Source of the DNA: Eumeta japonica
Taxonomy: Eukaryota > Arthropoda > Insecta > Lepidoptera > Psychidae
Assembly (NCBI GenBank): GCA_005406025.1
Contig: BGZK01000017.1
Location: forward strand, 1,114,501 to 1,178,500
Direction: 5' to 3'
Length of the DNA: 64,000 nt
Numbering within the stretch: position 1 is the first letter of the stretch; each line of letters begins with the position of its first letter. Shown piece by piece: positions 37,235 to 48,360 of the stretch. The notes under the pieces were generated by a model, which saw nothing but the letters and a program-made list of their open reading frames with translations, was not told where the DNA came from and made no database searches. Position numbers and translations under genes: made by a program.

Positions 37235-38920
37235 CTTGCACGTAAGTTAGGTATTTTGTTAATTCACTGTTTTTTTTTTTTAATTTTTCACGATAGAGAT
37301 GTTTTTTGTAATGAAACTATAGTATTAGTGTTAGGTAACAATTATAGTAAAATTGTTACATATACGATATTGCAGTTTTTGGAACTAAGATTGTGTGTGA
37401 TTAATATAGTAGTGTTTAATAACAATGTATTTCACTGCTATCGGATATGCAACCATGATTCATTGTTAGGGAGTTTGCTGCGGCTCCAAGACTTTATAGT
37501 AACCTTTTCTAGTTATAGTAACTAATCCCGAGTCAACAACCTGTGAATCCGCGAGTACTATTGCGTGCCGTGTAACGTTTACGGAATAATTTGCCTTTTT
37601 TTTTTTATTCCTGCCCGTGCGAAGGAGGGACAAAAACCCATTATGAGTTGTCCGTGCGCCCGGACGCACGGGGTGTGTCCGACTCTCACGGACTAAAAAC
37701 CCCCTGCTTGCCTTTAGCCCGTAGGCTTTTCAGACTTTATCTAAGCGGCCAGAAGGCACTAGGGAGTGCCAACGGCGCGAAGGTCAGGAAACCCTTCCGG
37801 GTTACCACGACGTAATAACGTCATAGGTGAATGTGTTGCCCCGTGAAGAGGCAAAAATAATTAAACTACCTATTACACTGAGTAATAGATTAATAGTAGA
37901 CGCTTGAAAAAGCGAGAAGTGGAGGGGGGTGGCAAAAACCGCGAAAGGCGGTTATAAAACTAACGGATCCGGTTGAGGGCGTTATGCCCTTGAATCACTG
38001 AATTTAAAGTTAAAATTTACAAAATGACCTATACCCGTTACGTGAAGACGTAACGCAACATAACTGAATTAAATTCGAAATGGATTGACCATCAATAACA
38101 GAATTTGACCGTTAACTGTGACGCTGAGCGAAACCCGTCTCCATTAAAGGTTGCTGCTGGTCAGCATGCGGTCGCCTTCACGTAGTCAATGGTAAACCAC
38201 TTACGCGTGTAAAACACACGAAATAACTAAAATAGCGATCGGTATCTGGAGTGCGAAAGCTACGGGAGCGCTCCCTAGGCGCAGAAACCGTGCGCAGGCT
38301 CGGCGTGCAGACGGCAGGGTCGCCGGAGTGCGTAGCCGGAACGGACGCCCGTGGCTTAACTGCCGCCGCGCGGCTTACATTGCGCGGCACCCCACACACT
38401 CATATACGCGCGGAGCCCGACACTACGGAATGCGACTTGAAGGAACACTGACACGCAGTAACCCACTAAACTAAACGGCGGTGGTCCAGGGGACTGGACC
38501 GAAGGCGACCGATCGCGACGGCGGAACAACCGGAACTTGAATTTGCCTTAGTTTTAATTGTTTGTTTAGAGGTGAGCGGAACACATGGAAAATCAGAAAC
38601 TAATTTAATAATACCATCGGTGACCTGTACATCACTGACAACATCAAGTGTCATGTGTAGATAAGTGACTACATAAATTCTTTAAAAATAATACAACGCG
38701 GAGCCCGAGCGCAAGGCAGAATTCAAGTTCGTCACGTGGTGCCACGAAGCGACGACCGCGCTCGCACCTACAGTCTGGCCGAGCCTTTCTTAGGGTTAAA
38801 TCTATATTATTTATAAGTATATTTTAAATGATATATTTATGTTATAGTTACTTTGGCAAAGTTGTTCTAAAATAGGAGATTACGAATATTTTTGAAAAGA
38901 TGCATGATGGATTTCATCCT
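37235..38920. mobile_element. Terminal-inverted-repeat element, family B copy 2, interrupted by a LINE
   Basis: From TTAGGTATTTTGTTA (37235) the sequence matches 11965 onwards of copy 1: TTTTTGGAACTAAGATTG, AACAATGTATTTCACTGCTATCG, and after the LINE insertion GTTTGTTTAGAGGTGAGCGG, GACAACATCAAGTGTCAT and the right end GATGCATGATGGATTTCAT. The left terminal repeat could not be located with confidence, so the true left border may be further left. Confidence 0.75.
37596..38539 (-). mobile_element. Non-LTR retroelement, 944 bp, internally deleted, minus strand
   Basis: The insertion is flanked by an exact 8-bp target duplication AATTTGCC (37588-37595 and 38540-38547), and the comparison copy at 12200 lacks it. 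It begins with a T run on the + strand, meaning a poly(A) tail on the minus strand. Next to the tail, the GC-rich sequence (CCCGTGCGAAGGAGGGACAA, GGTCAGGAAACCCTTCCGGG) resembles 3' ends of lepidopteran R1/Jockey-like LINEs (recalled). The opposite end is GC-rich like a LINE 5' UTR. There is no reverse transcriptase, so it is internally deleted and non-autonomous. Confidence 0.8.
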
Positions 38921-40120
38921 TTATACAGGGAGACCCTATCAAATTAAAGCCGTCATGAAAACAATCTACTAAACATTGTTTCAAAGTCATAAACATAAAA
39001 CAGATCATTAGAATTCATAATAATATTATGTGTGATAAACTATTATTTATGGTTTCAACTCTATTGACAGGGAATTAAAAAATATGTCAGTTTTTATTAT
39101 TAGGTTTTCGCCACAGCTTCGCTCGTGTGCACATAGTGTGTTTCTTCATCTTTTATATCTTCGTTTTTGCTGTCAATTCCAATCTCGTTTCTGGTTTCAA
39201 TTCTGAAGGCCTAGATAAGTGGCAAATCGTTTCTATTTCTGTAGACCCTAACACTTTAACATTACCGATATTTTTCACTATTTTTTAATTTTTATTCTAT
39301 ATATTTAAGGATGATACATGTATGAGATTGACGTTAGGTAACAAAATATCTTGTGATCTAAAAAAGCAAATATTTTAATTTTAGTAGATGAATATGAGGC
39401 ACATTAAAGCCTTAGCATTTATAGAAATAGAGTTTATTTGCCACTTGTCTTAGCAAACAGGTTCTGTTCATGATTTCGAACCCGATCGGGCTTTTAATTC
39501 TAATCCCATTCTAATATTCAATCTTGACTATGGTCTTGTTCGATTTTGCTTCCCATCCTGTTTTCAGTTGCAATACCACACCCATCACATTATCACATTT
39601 GTACAAAGCCGGGGTAAATACTAGTATGAAAATAAAATATGTAAATCTAGTTTTCTATGAGTGAATAAAACTTTATAATTGTTGTAGTAGTTTGGTTTAA
39701 TAGTACTAACATACAGAAAAAATTATAGCTACGATGGCAATAAAACTTTGCCACTAGCGAGCCGTTTATAACACATAGCCTATAGTGCAAGGTTTTATTG
39801 TCAATTTACCAGTAGTTGTAGTCTATGCTCTAGTGGCCGTATTGAGCTGTCACACAGACTAAGTAAATGATTTTAATTTCGCATTAGTAATGTCACATAT
39901 GGTCACATTGTTCCTACCACAATAATAGATTGTATGTTTGTAAACATGACAAACTTTTTTTGGTGTAAGATCAAATGTACATTGTCTCCGAATTTACTTT
40001 TCTTAGTTCTGGTAGTGAATGAACTTTTTGCCTATAGCAATAGTATCTTTAATTTCACAACAAAGTAATGTTATGTACCTTCGTTACCTCAGAATAGTTA
40101 CATTGCTGATATTAACCCTA
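38921..40120. other. AT-rich spacer with repeat tails, no gene seen
   Basis: Includes a degraded tail starting GTTTTCGCCACAGCTTCGCTCG (39105) and related pyrimidine-rich pieces at 39430-39620. No domain-bearing frame. Confidence 0.45.
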
Positions 40121-40123
40121 CTA

Positions 40124-40257
40124 TTTTCTTGATGGTATATAATGCAGGAATTGATATTTGTCGCAAGCTATACATATTGTTTTAGGACCACTAGAGAGGT
40201 GCAAGTTTATTAGTCTGTGTCAAATATCAATACCTTAATAGTATACCATCAAGAAAA
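40124..40257. mobile_element. 134-bp MITE with TA target duplication
   Basis: TTTTCTTGATGGTATA at 40124 is matched inversely by TATACCATCAAGAAAA ending at 40257, and the inverted similarity extends to the TTGATATTTG / CAAATATCAA blocks (about 37 bp each side). TA flanks both ends (40122-40123 and 40258-40259), as for Tc1/mariner-type insertions. Confidence 0.85.
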
Positions 40258-41046
40258 TATAAAAAATGTTGACAAACATGGCAAACTTTATAAAAATACA
40301 TGCCAAAAAAATGAAAGTCTGGAAAATTATAGATGAAGACATAAGTATATAACTAGTCATCAGTTCCCAAATTTGTTTACAAGATTTTTTGCGATTTCTT
40401 AATAGTAAAGACAGATTACAAAAATCACTAGTACACTGACTGCAAGAAAGTGAATCACTGGGCTCAAATCAAATTAAGAAAAAACTATAGGTAATTTTTA
40501 TACATTTAATGGATTTTCACTTAAAAGAAAAAAAAGATTGAGATAAGAAATAACTTAAAGGTAAAAAGGCCACTTAAAATTTTTGCCTGGTATATAATAT
40601 ATATTACCTTACCATGTAGTTAAAGTAAAGGAAATGTATTAATTGTTTATAACTTCATTACTGTATATGTTTACAATTGAATCGGTCATTTCAAAAACCA
40701 CTTAAGTCACATTTTTTCCAACATGCTTTTTTTGCTGAAAATGGTTCCTCAAAGATAGATGCGTATTCTGGGTGAAAACAACTTAAGTCAATACATTCCT
40801 TCCTCTTTTAATAATACCGCGTGAAAGACGTTCATTGCATAAACAACATTAGTCAGTGACTTAAGAGGTTCTTGCATGCACCACTAGATGGCAGGAGTAA
40901 TTTATGACTGAGTTAAACACTTTAAATTTGCTTTGTTTTAATTGGTTCAACTATATTTCAATTTCTGTAAACCATCGCCATTAATGTCATTTGATCTTCA
41001 CTTGTCTTTTACTATTTTGTGTGAAACGTAATTTTAGCTTTAAAAA

Positions 41047-42956
41047 ATGTCTTCAAGTGAAACTGAAAGTGATGGTGAGCCAAAAAAGAAGAGAACGTGT
41101 AATCCTGCAAATTATAAAAGGAATGTTATAAAAAATTCTAAAGTTAAAGGACAGGCACATACTAATTATCGAGGAAAACAAATAGCTGCAAGATCTACTG
41201 GTGAAAATTGCAGGCAAGTTTCCCATAAACTTTATTCAGTTTTCGTTTTTTATCGGGGCCTATATAAACCTAATATATCGCTTAATTATTGCAGATGTAA
41301 GAAGGAATGTTTTGCGAATTTCAACCAAGATGACATGGACTTTTGCATTTCAAAAATTAACTTTTTTTCAACAAAAAATGAGCAGGATATATTTCTTCAA
41401 ACACTTATTGATAAGATAGAAATAAAACAGAGGCGTCCTCGAAAAGAAAATGCTACACAGAGGCAAAATGCTTTTCAATTCTATGTTTTAAAACAAACTG
41501 ATAAAGTTAAAGTCTGCAAGAAAGCATTTATCAGCCTATATGGAACTACTGAAGCCAGAGTTCGTAGACTTTGTGATTTGCTTAATGAAGGGAAGAGTCC
41601 TATAGATAAGAGAGGATGTCACCCGAAAGCAAATACAGTGCCTCCTGAAATATGCCAAAAAATACACGAACACATCCTCTGCTTTCCTAGGAAAAAGACA
41701 CATTATGCAGGAAAAGACATTGATTATCTCGATGCACGATTGGATGTCAAAACAATGCATTCACTGTTTAATGAAAAATATCCAGATCTCGATGTAAAGT
41801 ACAAATTTTACTTACAATAGTTTAATGAAAACTTTTCCCTCAGATTTGGTCGACCACAAGTCGACACATGTATAACTTGCGAAGAACTATCAACAAAAAT
41901 AAAACAATCAAACTTATCAGAAAATGCAAAACGTTCAGTAGAAGCCCAGTTAATGATCCATAAAAGACGTGCCAAGAAGTTTTACAACAAAATTTCATCA
42001 GTTCAAGATCTTTGTAAGGAACGAGATGATGTTGCAGCGATTACATTCGATTTTATGCAAAATCTACCATTGCCTCACATACCTATACAAAACATTTTTT
42101 ACTTACGGCAATTATGGGTTCACTGTTTTGGTATTAAAGATTTAAAAACAGGTCAATCGACATTTTACATGTATCACGAAGGCATTGCTAACAAAGGAGC
42201 CAATGAGGTTTGTTCAATGTTGATGCATTATATAAAAAATAATATTGGGCCAAATATTAAGTATTTATATCTTTTTTCCGACGGGTGCCCTGGTCAAAAT
42301 AAAAATAATACATTGTTGAGATTGATGTTAGCTTTGACTGACTCTAAAAGATTTGAAAAAGTTTATCAGTATTTTCCCATACGTGGTCATTCCTTTTTAC
42401 CAAACCAATGACCGTGATTTTGGAGTCATAAAAAAAAATGTTCGAAAGCATGATCGTATTTACGTCCCAGGAGAATACATTGATTTGGTTTCGAACTCCA
42501 GCTCAACATTTACAGTCATAGAGCTAAAAACTGAAGATGTTTTAGAATTTAAGAAATGGTGGCCAAATTTGTACAAAAAAAACATGTTTATCAACTGAAT
42601 CTTATGGAAAAAAAGTCCCAAAGGACCAGAAAAAGTCATTTGCACCTTCGACATACATGAGTTTTCAGTATGATTCAGATCGAAAAGGAACTATCATAGT
42701 CGAGGAATATATTGATGGATTGATTAAACATTCATTCTCATTAATAAAGAAAATAACAACTTCTGTTTCACTTCCATCAACTAAAGCTTATGATTTGAAA
42801 GTGCCCATCAATAAAAAAATAGACGATTTAAAACTAGTTCAAGATAGCATTCTGGAAGAGCATATGCCATTTTATAACATCATTTTTAGCTGGCCAACAG
42901 CAAATGTTGAAAATAATCCAGATGAGAATGATGAAGAATATGACTATGTACCATAA
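41047..42956 (+). pseudogene. Transposase-like gene (DUF7869-type), lightly decayed
   Basis: Begins MSSSETESDGEPKKKR, a Lys/Arg-rich N terminus, then a cysteine pair GENC-R-CKKECF, RKENATQRQNAFQFYVLK, KKAFISLYGTTEARVRRL, DKRGCHPKAN, then RFGRPQVDTCITCEEL (41850-41890), AAITFDFMQNLPLPH, FYLRQLWVHCFGI, YLYLFSDGCPGQNKNN and RGHSFLP with a following DRDFGVIKK. This motif order matches multi-copy insect proteins I know under the DUF7869 domain; acidic residues in DF, SDG and DRDF are plausible catalytic positions. Lesions are a TAG at 41818-41820, a frameshift near 42405, and another in the A run near 42580. A GC-AG intron of 81 bp (41214-41294) seems to split the cysteine pair. The enzyme class is inferred, not proven. 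Confidence 0.75.
41214..41294 (+). other. Candidate GC-AG intron inside the transposase-like gene
   Basis: TTGCAG|GCAAGT at 41214 and TTATTGCAG|ATG at 41294 bound 81 bp. Removing it joins GENC to CKKECF through one arginine codon, restoring a cysteine spacing expected for a zinc-binding pair. Its length is a multiple of three and it has no stop, so it also reads through as 27 extra residues rich in Phe/Tyr. Confidence 0.6.
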
Positions 42957-43520
42957 AGATATTAAAACATGACAAATTAATATATGTAAAATGTTAATAA
43001 GATTATTTTCAAGTGCAATTATTAATTATAAACAATAAAAAATATGATTACTACGATTGTTTTGGTTAAATTATATACCATTAAACCTATTTCTCGCTAA
43101 AACAACGTAAGTCAAGAACTGTTTTTCAGGTTTCTTTTATTATTTCTATTAATAAACTTTAAAGGTTATACGCTATTTTAATTTTTTACCACTCAAATAC
43201 TAAATTAAACATAAAAGAGTCCTTTAAAACTCATTTGTTTGTGTATGAAACAGTTTTTGATTTCTGAAAAATTATAATTTTGTGACTTATGAGATTTTTG
43301 AAATGACCGATTCAATTATAACTGGTACATGAAAAATTAATAGCTTGAATGAATGAAAAATAATTAACAAATCTTTGCAAAATTTGTAAATTTAACATCA
43401 ATTTTTTTAATGTCCAAGTACTCAATAATTAATTATTAATACTATATTATATTAATGACTAATAATGGATATTAAACATGAATCCTATTAAAATGAAAGA
43501 AATTGTTTATTTTATTATGA

Positions 43521-44776
43521 CCTTGAATAAGTTCTCACTGTTTCTTCAAAGATAGCAGTAGCAGTACCCCGTTCATGGAATTTCGAATGGTAACACACAT
43601 ACAAGGCACATGTGCATCTAACCTTAAATTTCAGTGTATGATAGTTCACTTTAGTGTAAACAAAGTAATTTTTTCTTAGTTCTGAAAGTGTCTACTTTTG
43701 TGCCAAATAAAGTGTATTTGTAAGGAATTTTATTGCACTACTTTATTCAAAAAAAAATCTGCAGCTGAAGCACATAGAATTCTTGCTGAGACTTATGGTG
43801 ACAATGCTTTGTCGGATACGACATGCAGAGACTGGTTTCGACACTTCAAAAATAATGATTTTGAACTTGATAAAGAACATTCTGGCACACTGAAAAAAAC
43901 TGAAGACGAAAAGTTGGAGGAATTACTCGATCAACACCAATGTCAGACGCCAACAGAACTTGGAAAAACATTACAAGTAAATGAGTCAACTGTTTCAAAA
44001 TGTTTAAAAGTTTTAGGAATGATCCAGAAACGAGGACATTAGGTACCGTATGAATTGAAGCCGAGAGACGTCGAACGGCGTTTTCTCACGTGTGAACTAC
44101 TGCTTCAACAGCAGAAAAAAAAGTTTTTTGCACCGCATCGTGTCTGGTGATGAAATGTGGGTACACTACGATAAACCAAAGCGAAGAAAATTGTGGGGTA
44201 AGCCCAGCCATGGTCAACGTCGTCTGTAAAACTAAATATCCATGGTTCGAAGCTTCTTCTCTGTATTTGGTGGGACCAGCAGGGTGTAATTTATTATTGA
44301 GCTGCTCAAACTGAATGAGACTATCACAGGGGATCGCTATCAACTTCAATTGATGCGTTTAAGTCGATCCTTAAAAGAAAACCGGCCACTATACAAGCAG
44401 AGACATGACAAAGTGATTTTGCTATATGACAACGCTCAGCCTCCTGTTGCAAAACCAGTGAAAACCTACCTAGAAACCTTCAATGGGAAGTTCTACCCCA
44501 CCTGACATAGCCCCTCCTGAATTGCACCTATTCCATTCAATGGCACATGGCCGAGCTGATCAGCGCTTCCATTCTTATGAAGAATCTAAAAATGGATTGA
44601 TTCTTGGATAGCCTCAAAAGACATGTCATTTTTCTGACGCAGGATTCATATACTGCCAAAAAGATGGGAGAAAGTGGTCACTAGTGATGGACAATACTTA
44701 GAATGAAATGTTTTTGATCTTTATAATAAATTTAAATAAAGCTTTTGTAAAAGAAACAGAGAGAATTTATTCAAGG
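43521..44776 (+). mobile_element. Mos1-like mariner (subfamily 2), complete ends, dead
   Basis: CCTTGAATAAGTTCTCACTG (43521) and the reverse of the right end CCTTGAATAAATTCTCTCTG (ending 44776) form terminal repeats of over 23 bp. The length, 1256 bp, is normal for a mariner. The right flank is TA; the left is GA, so one base of the target duplication has changed. A related, more diverged copy lies at 61322-62642. Confidence 0.88.
43698..44690 (+). pseudogene. Mariner transposase pseudogene
   Basis: The N-terminal half is intact: SAAEAHRILAETYGDNALSD, CRDWFRHFKNNDFEL and the second helix-turn-helix SKCLKVLGMIQKRGH. A TAG then replaces the Trp of the WVPYEL linker at 44041. Catalytic regions remain recognisable: SGDEMWVHYDKPKRRKLWGK (first Asp, about 44140) and ILLYDNAQPPVAKP (second Asp, about 44425). 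The third Asp block is disrupted. Several frameshifts occur between them. Confidence 0.85.
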
Positions 44777-45633
44777 TACCGATATAGAATATAAAAAAAA
44801 TTTAAACATAAAAAAATTAAAAATGATTTTAAAAAAAATATACAATAAAACAATTAGGATTGTGTAGAGCTAGACAAGCTACACAAGAAAATTGTGTAGC
44901 TTGAAAATCAATCTAAATTTTATACATTAAAAGGCGGTTACCAATCAAGATAAATACTTAATGTCATATTTGTGTAGTTTATTACAATTTGACATTGTGC
45001 GAGTTAGTGGGACCAAATTTTTAGCAGAGTTTCTTAGACAGACGGCTTGTATACTTATTGTCATTCACTCTTGAGGAGTAGTTATTGCACGGTTTTAAGA
45101 CATGAGCAGGCTTTTTAGATAACAACTGTCTTGTCATGATTACCTTGAAACTCATAACAGTGGGAAACAATTTAGTAAAGTGTCCTCCATTTTTGGCACT
45201 ACTATGACCTACCTATATACATCAATGACTTATGCAACACATCACTACACAACTCAATCACAAGCAAAAAATTAAACTAAAAGCATAAGGTCAATTTACA
45301 GCCCCACCTAAATCCTAACGCCCATTATCTATGTCCTTCCTAACTCCACCACATACTTTTTCTCTATGGTTCCACCTCATGTTAATTTTGATGCGTTTTA
45401 CAAATTCGGCACACAGCATTCCACCCAAGCAATGAAAAACGTAAGCAAACCTAATGTAGGTTTACTTACTGTTTGTAATACCTCTGCTAACAACTTGCAG
45501 AGGCAGAGGTATGACTTATTGTGGAAGTTCCGCAATAAATCATACCTTGTAATGTGATGTAATTTTTTTTAAATAATAATCTAATCACTAATTATTAATT
45601 CAACATAAATATTTAAAATAAGTACATCATGTA
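44777..45633. other. AT-rich spacer, no gene seen
   Basis: Contains a 12-bp hairpin CAAGCTACACAA / TTGTGTAGCTTG near 44876-44905. The 63-codon frame at 45366-45557 shows no motif. Confidence 0.45.
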
Positions 45634-45975
45634 TTAACTTAATGGATCTCTTAGTTCACTATTGTAAACACCATAGTCCACTGTTTCATTGTTTGTTTGT
45701 AAATATTTTTTACTTTTTGTCCTTTTAGCCTTAATATGATCAACATCTACACTAGCCTTCCCTGCACTGTATAATCGAAGTTCTTGCCTCTTTGCTCTCT
45801 GGCGTAAGTTCCTAAGTATTTTCTTTTGTTTCTCATAGATATTTATTAATTTCATAAGTTGTGCTGCCAAATCTTTTGTGGTTTGTGGATCTTCATCTGC
45901 AATTACAGGCATGTCTGGTACGAGATCATCCAATATTGTAGTATTAATCTCTTCTATTGATTGTTCTTCTGTATT
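45634..45975 (-). CDS. THAP-domain gene 1, last exon (coiled coil)
   Basis: On the minus strand, after a TTACTTTGCAG acceptor, the frame starts in phase 0 with NTEEQSIEEINTTILDD, then an acidic linker and a long Lys/Gln/Leu-rich helix (LMKLINIYEKQKKILRNL, RQRAKRQELRL) that looks like the C-terminal coiled coil used for dimerisation in THAP proteins. The end is SELRDPLS, stop at 45634-45636. With the two upstream exons the protein is about 200 residues with no broken codon. Confidence 0.78.
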   Translation of the reverse strand, partial: NTEEQSIEEINTTILDDLVPDMPVIADEDPQTTKDLAAQLMKLINIYEKQKKILRNLRQRAKRQELRLYSAGKASVDVDHIKAKRTKSKKYLQTNNETVDYGVYNSELRDPLS

Positions 45976-46146
45976 CTGCAAAGTAAATTGAATTAATTTA
46001 TGTAGAAAATGCTTAATGGCATTGCTATGTATGCAAGTCTTAAAAACTTTCTTAACATGTATATGGGATGGGGCCCTAATTCATGAAAAATAAGATGACA
46101 CAAACAAAATGTAATGATACTATACACCTCAATGGCCATTGAGCAA

Positions 46147-46566
46147 CACTAAAAAGTTAATAATAATAATTTGTAATGTCTACACAATAAATTTAATCAT
46201 GTAAAATTATTATTAATTAAATATTCACAATATCTACTTCGTTAATTTTTTTTTTTGGAGTCGGAAACAGTTAATGCATGATTGCTTGTGCGCTCTCATG
46301 CCTCACGCACTGTCTTCTTCATATGATTTTAGAGTACAAAGGTTTGCAGTTGATACTTAAGTATAGAGATATAATGAACACATGTGATTAGGTTAAGAAG
46401 CAGCAATACAGCACAGATTTTATCTATGTTATAATGAACATGCTTTGGCTGGCGCACACTTAAAAAAAAAAATTATTGATAGGTATTGTGAATATTTAAT
46501 TAATATTAATGTTATGTAACATTTATTTTATAAGTTTTATAAATTATTATTATTAACTTTTTAGTG
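46147..46566. mobile_element. 420-bp MITE with long inverted ends
   Basis: CACTAAAAAGTTAATAATAA at the left is matched inversely by TTATTATTAACTTTTTAGTG at the right, and inverted similarity goes on for about 110 bp (ATTAATTAAATATTCACAATA on both arms). No coding sequence. Confidence 0.8.
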
Positions 46567-46624
46567 TAAAGGCTTTTTGAAGACAGTCTTCATTTTTATT
46601 TCTTGTTAAATCTGTTTATTTATA

Positions 46625-46872
46625 CAGTACAACGCACGAGTCTGCCATTGCGATGATACTCATAAAAGTGCTGCAATGGCGTAAAAATAGAAATGCGAGG
46701 GAGAAAAAGGAAGAGTTGGGGAACGTTGTACAGTACAACGCAATAAATTTAGCCGTTCTGAATTGATAGCGATGATATACTGCGCATATATTACACTCCC
46801 AGACCCTTCCATCTTCTCCGCCGCATTCCTCTTTTAGGAACTTCACAGCGTCAAAGTTTCGTGCGTTGTACT
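46625..46872. mobile_element. ~250-bp MITE family F, copy 1
   Basis: CAGTACAACGCACGAG at the left is mirrored by TCGTGCGTTGTACTAG at the right. An internal GTTGTACAGTACAAC sits near 46735. A related element is at 53890-54080, sharing GCAATGGCG, AAATAG(A/G)AA and GGAACGTTG. Confidence 0.7.
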
Positions 46873-47017
46873 AGACCTGTGTATTGCATCATTGGCTCTA
46901 CTCTAATGTCATAAATCTATCAAGTAGAATCCCTATTAAATTTAACACGTTTGCACATTTCTAAGATCTTATACAAATGTTTATTATGTGCAAGAGCAAA
47001 GATCTTTGTTTACTTAC

Positions 47018-47198
47018 AAAGTACAGTTTCATTGTAGGGATAGCATTGCTCACTAATTTCTTCAAACCGTACTGTGTGGTGTAAAAACAATCGCTTTCAA
47101 AATGCTCTGAACATATAACTGTTGCATTTGAAGGTTTCCAATTTTTTCGATCAATAGCTTCAATCCATCTCATTCTTTTGGTACTGTCCTTGGGAAAC
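47018..47198 (-). CDS. THAP-domain gene 1, exon 2 (core of the THAP zinc finger)
   Basis: Minus-strand acceptor CCTTAG, then one base completing leucine and FPKDSTKRMRWIEAI, the THAP FP box and invariant Trp. DRKNWKPSNATVICSEHF supplies the last Cys and His of the C2CH zinc site, FESDCFYTT follows, and AIPTM is the AVPT-like end of the domain. The donor is TTT|GTAAGT at 47017. THAP domains bind DNA; they occur in host regulators and in P-element-type transposases. No HCF-1 binding DHxY motif is visible. Confidence 0.88.
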
Positions 47199-47288
47199 CT
47201 AAGGAACCATCGTATACAAAAGCGATTAAAAAGAATAAAATTTAACTTTACCATTAAAAATAATGAATTATGATTCCAAAACACATAC

Positions 47289-47368
47289 AAATGATAAGTA
47301 ATTCCGCTATTTCTTTTTGATCGTTTTTCTCCTCTGTTTTCACATCCTTTTATACAGCAAGGAGCCAT
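47289..47368 (-). CDS. THAP-domain gene 1, first exon
   Basis: ATG at 47368-47366 (minus) starts MAPCCIKGCENRGEKRSKRN, the first two zinc cysteines and the basic patch of a THAP domain, ending GITYH plus two bases of leucine at a GTATGT donor (47288). Joined to exon 2 it gives YH-LFPKD, the standard spacing. The intron is only 90 bp (47199-47288). Confidence 0.85.
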
Positions 47369-48360
47369 AACATCAAAGAGTACTTTCGTTGTAGCAAAAC
47401 ATAACTTTTGAAAAAATTCAATTTAATTCGCACAAAATACACGGAAGTCATGCATACAAGATTTGACACTTGTCATTTTAAATCTCTTGTAAGCAAAGTT
47501 AAGTAAAAATGTAATTGCAAATAATTATCTAACAATCCTAATTGCAGATAAATATTTATACAACTTGAAAAAGTTTTTCAAACGTTTACGAAATAATTTA
47601 TTAAAATTGATCACAGACGCAACGATACCCAATATTATTGCATATTGTGCGAATTAAATGTCGTAAATTATATTCTGTGAGTTCTGTGACACAATCTTCA
47701 CGGTGGTGAATACTATTAAAGGAAAAAATGTTACAAATGACTGCATACATGACTTTTTATAGTTCATGTAAATCATCAATACTTTTGCTATAGAAAAATA
47801 AGTGTTTAATTAATCGCAAAATGAAAAATTACGTATGTTCTTTATATAAAAAAAAAGTAATTATAAAATAATATCAAGTTTATTATTATTTACATTTTAT
47901 CGATGAATATGTACGATTTGAAAGTTACATTACATTTTTTACTTTTGAGTATGGCTCTATATCTTACCTATACCTACCATTCCAAAAGAAAATTGACTAC
48001 TTTTTAACCGACTTAAAAACTAAAACTTCCAAAAGATTTGTTGTTCATATTAAGCCGTTATTTGTGCCCAAAAATATTACTTGTATTGGTATTTATAAAT
48101 TATTTGAATTCAAAACCATCACTATAAAATCATTAAAAATTTTAAAATGTTAATATTAGCTTGGGAAAGATTTTTCGTATTTATAAGCAAAACGTTGCAA
48201 TAAAATCCCTTTAGTTGTGCTGTCTGTATCCGGTTAGGTTTAATACCATTAAATAAATAACATTTTAAAAAATAAAAGTTTAAAAAGAAAAGTGTTCCAC
48301 ATATTTTTCTGTCCACCAAAATAAGTGAATCTAACATAGAAATTCGACACATTTTGGAAA
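47369..48360. other. AT-rich spacer upstream of THAP gene 1, no gene seen
   Basis: This should hold the THAP gene 1 promoter on the minus strand, but I recognise no specific element. The sequence is strongly AT-rich. Confidence 0.4.

Larger units (their letters stand above)
40675..43317 (+). mobile_element. 2.64-kb DNA transposon with 35-bp terminal inverted repeats
   Basis: The left end AATTGAATCGGTCATTTCAA (40675) and the reverse of the right end (43317) are identical over the first 22 bases and similar for about 35 (both reach TAAGTCACA). They enclose one transposase-like gene on the + strand (41047-42953). The flanks TTAC and ATAA do not form a clear target duplication. The gene is only slightly decayed, so the insertion is relatively young. 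Confidence 0.88.
45976..47017 (-). other. Intron 2 of THAP gene 1, carrying two MITEs
   Basis: 1042 bp, bounded by GTAAGT and TTTGCAG on the minus strand. Most of it is two inverted-repeat elements (46147-46566 and 46625-46872), suggesting the intron grew by insertion. Confidence 0.75.

Noticed and set aside
37061..37525. 154-codon frame beginning MLIENKKYHP
   Set aside because: Its second half is family B transposon sequence, and the first half shows no recognisable domain.
37591..38451. Short frames in the GC-rich 37.6-38.5 kb block
   Set aside because: They lie inside the retroelement insertion and have no protein motif.
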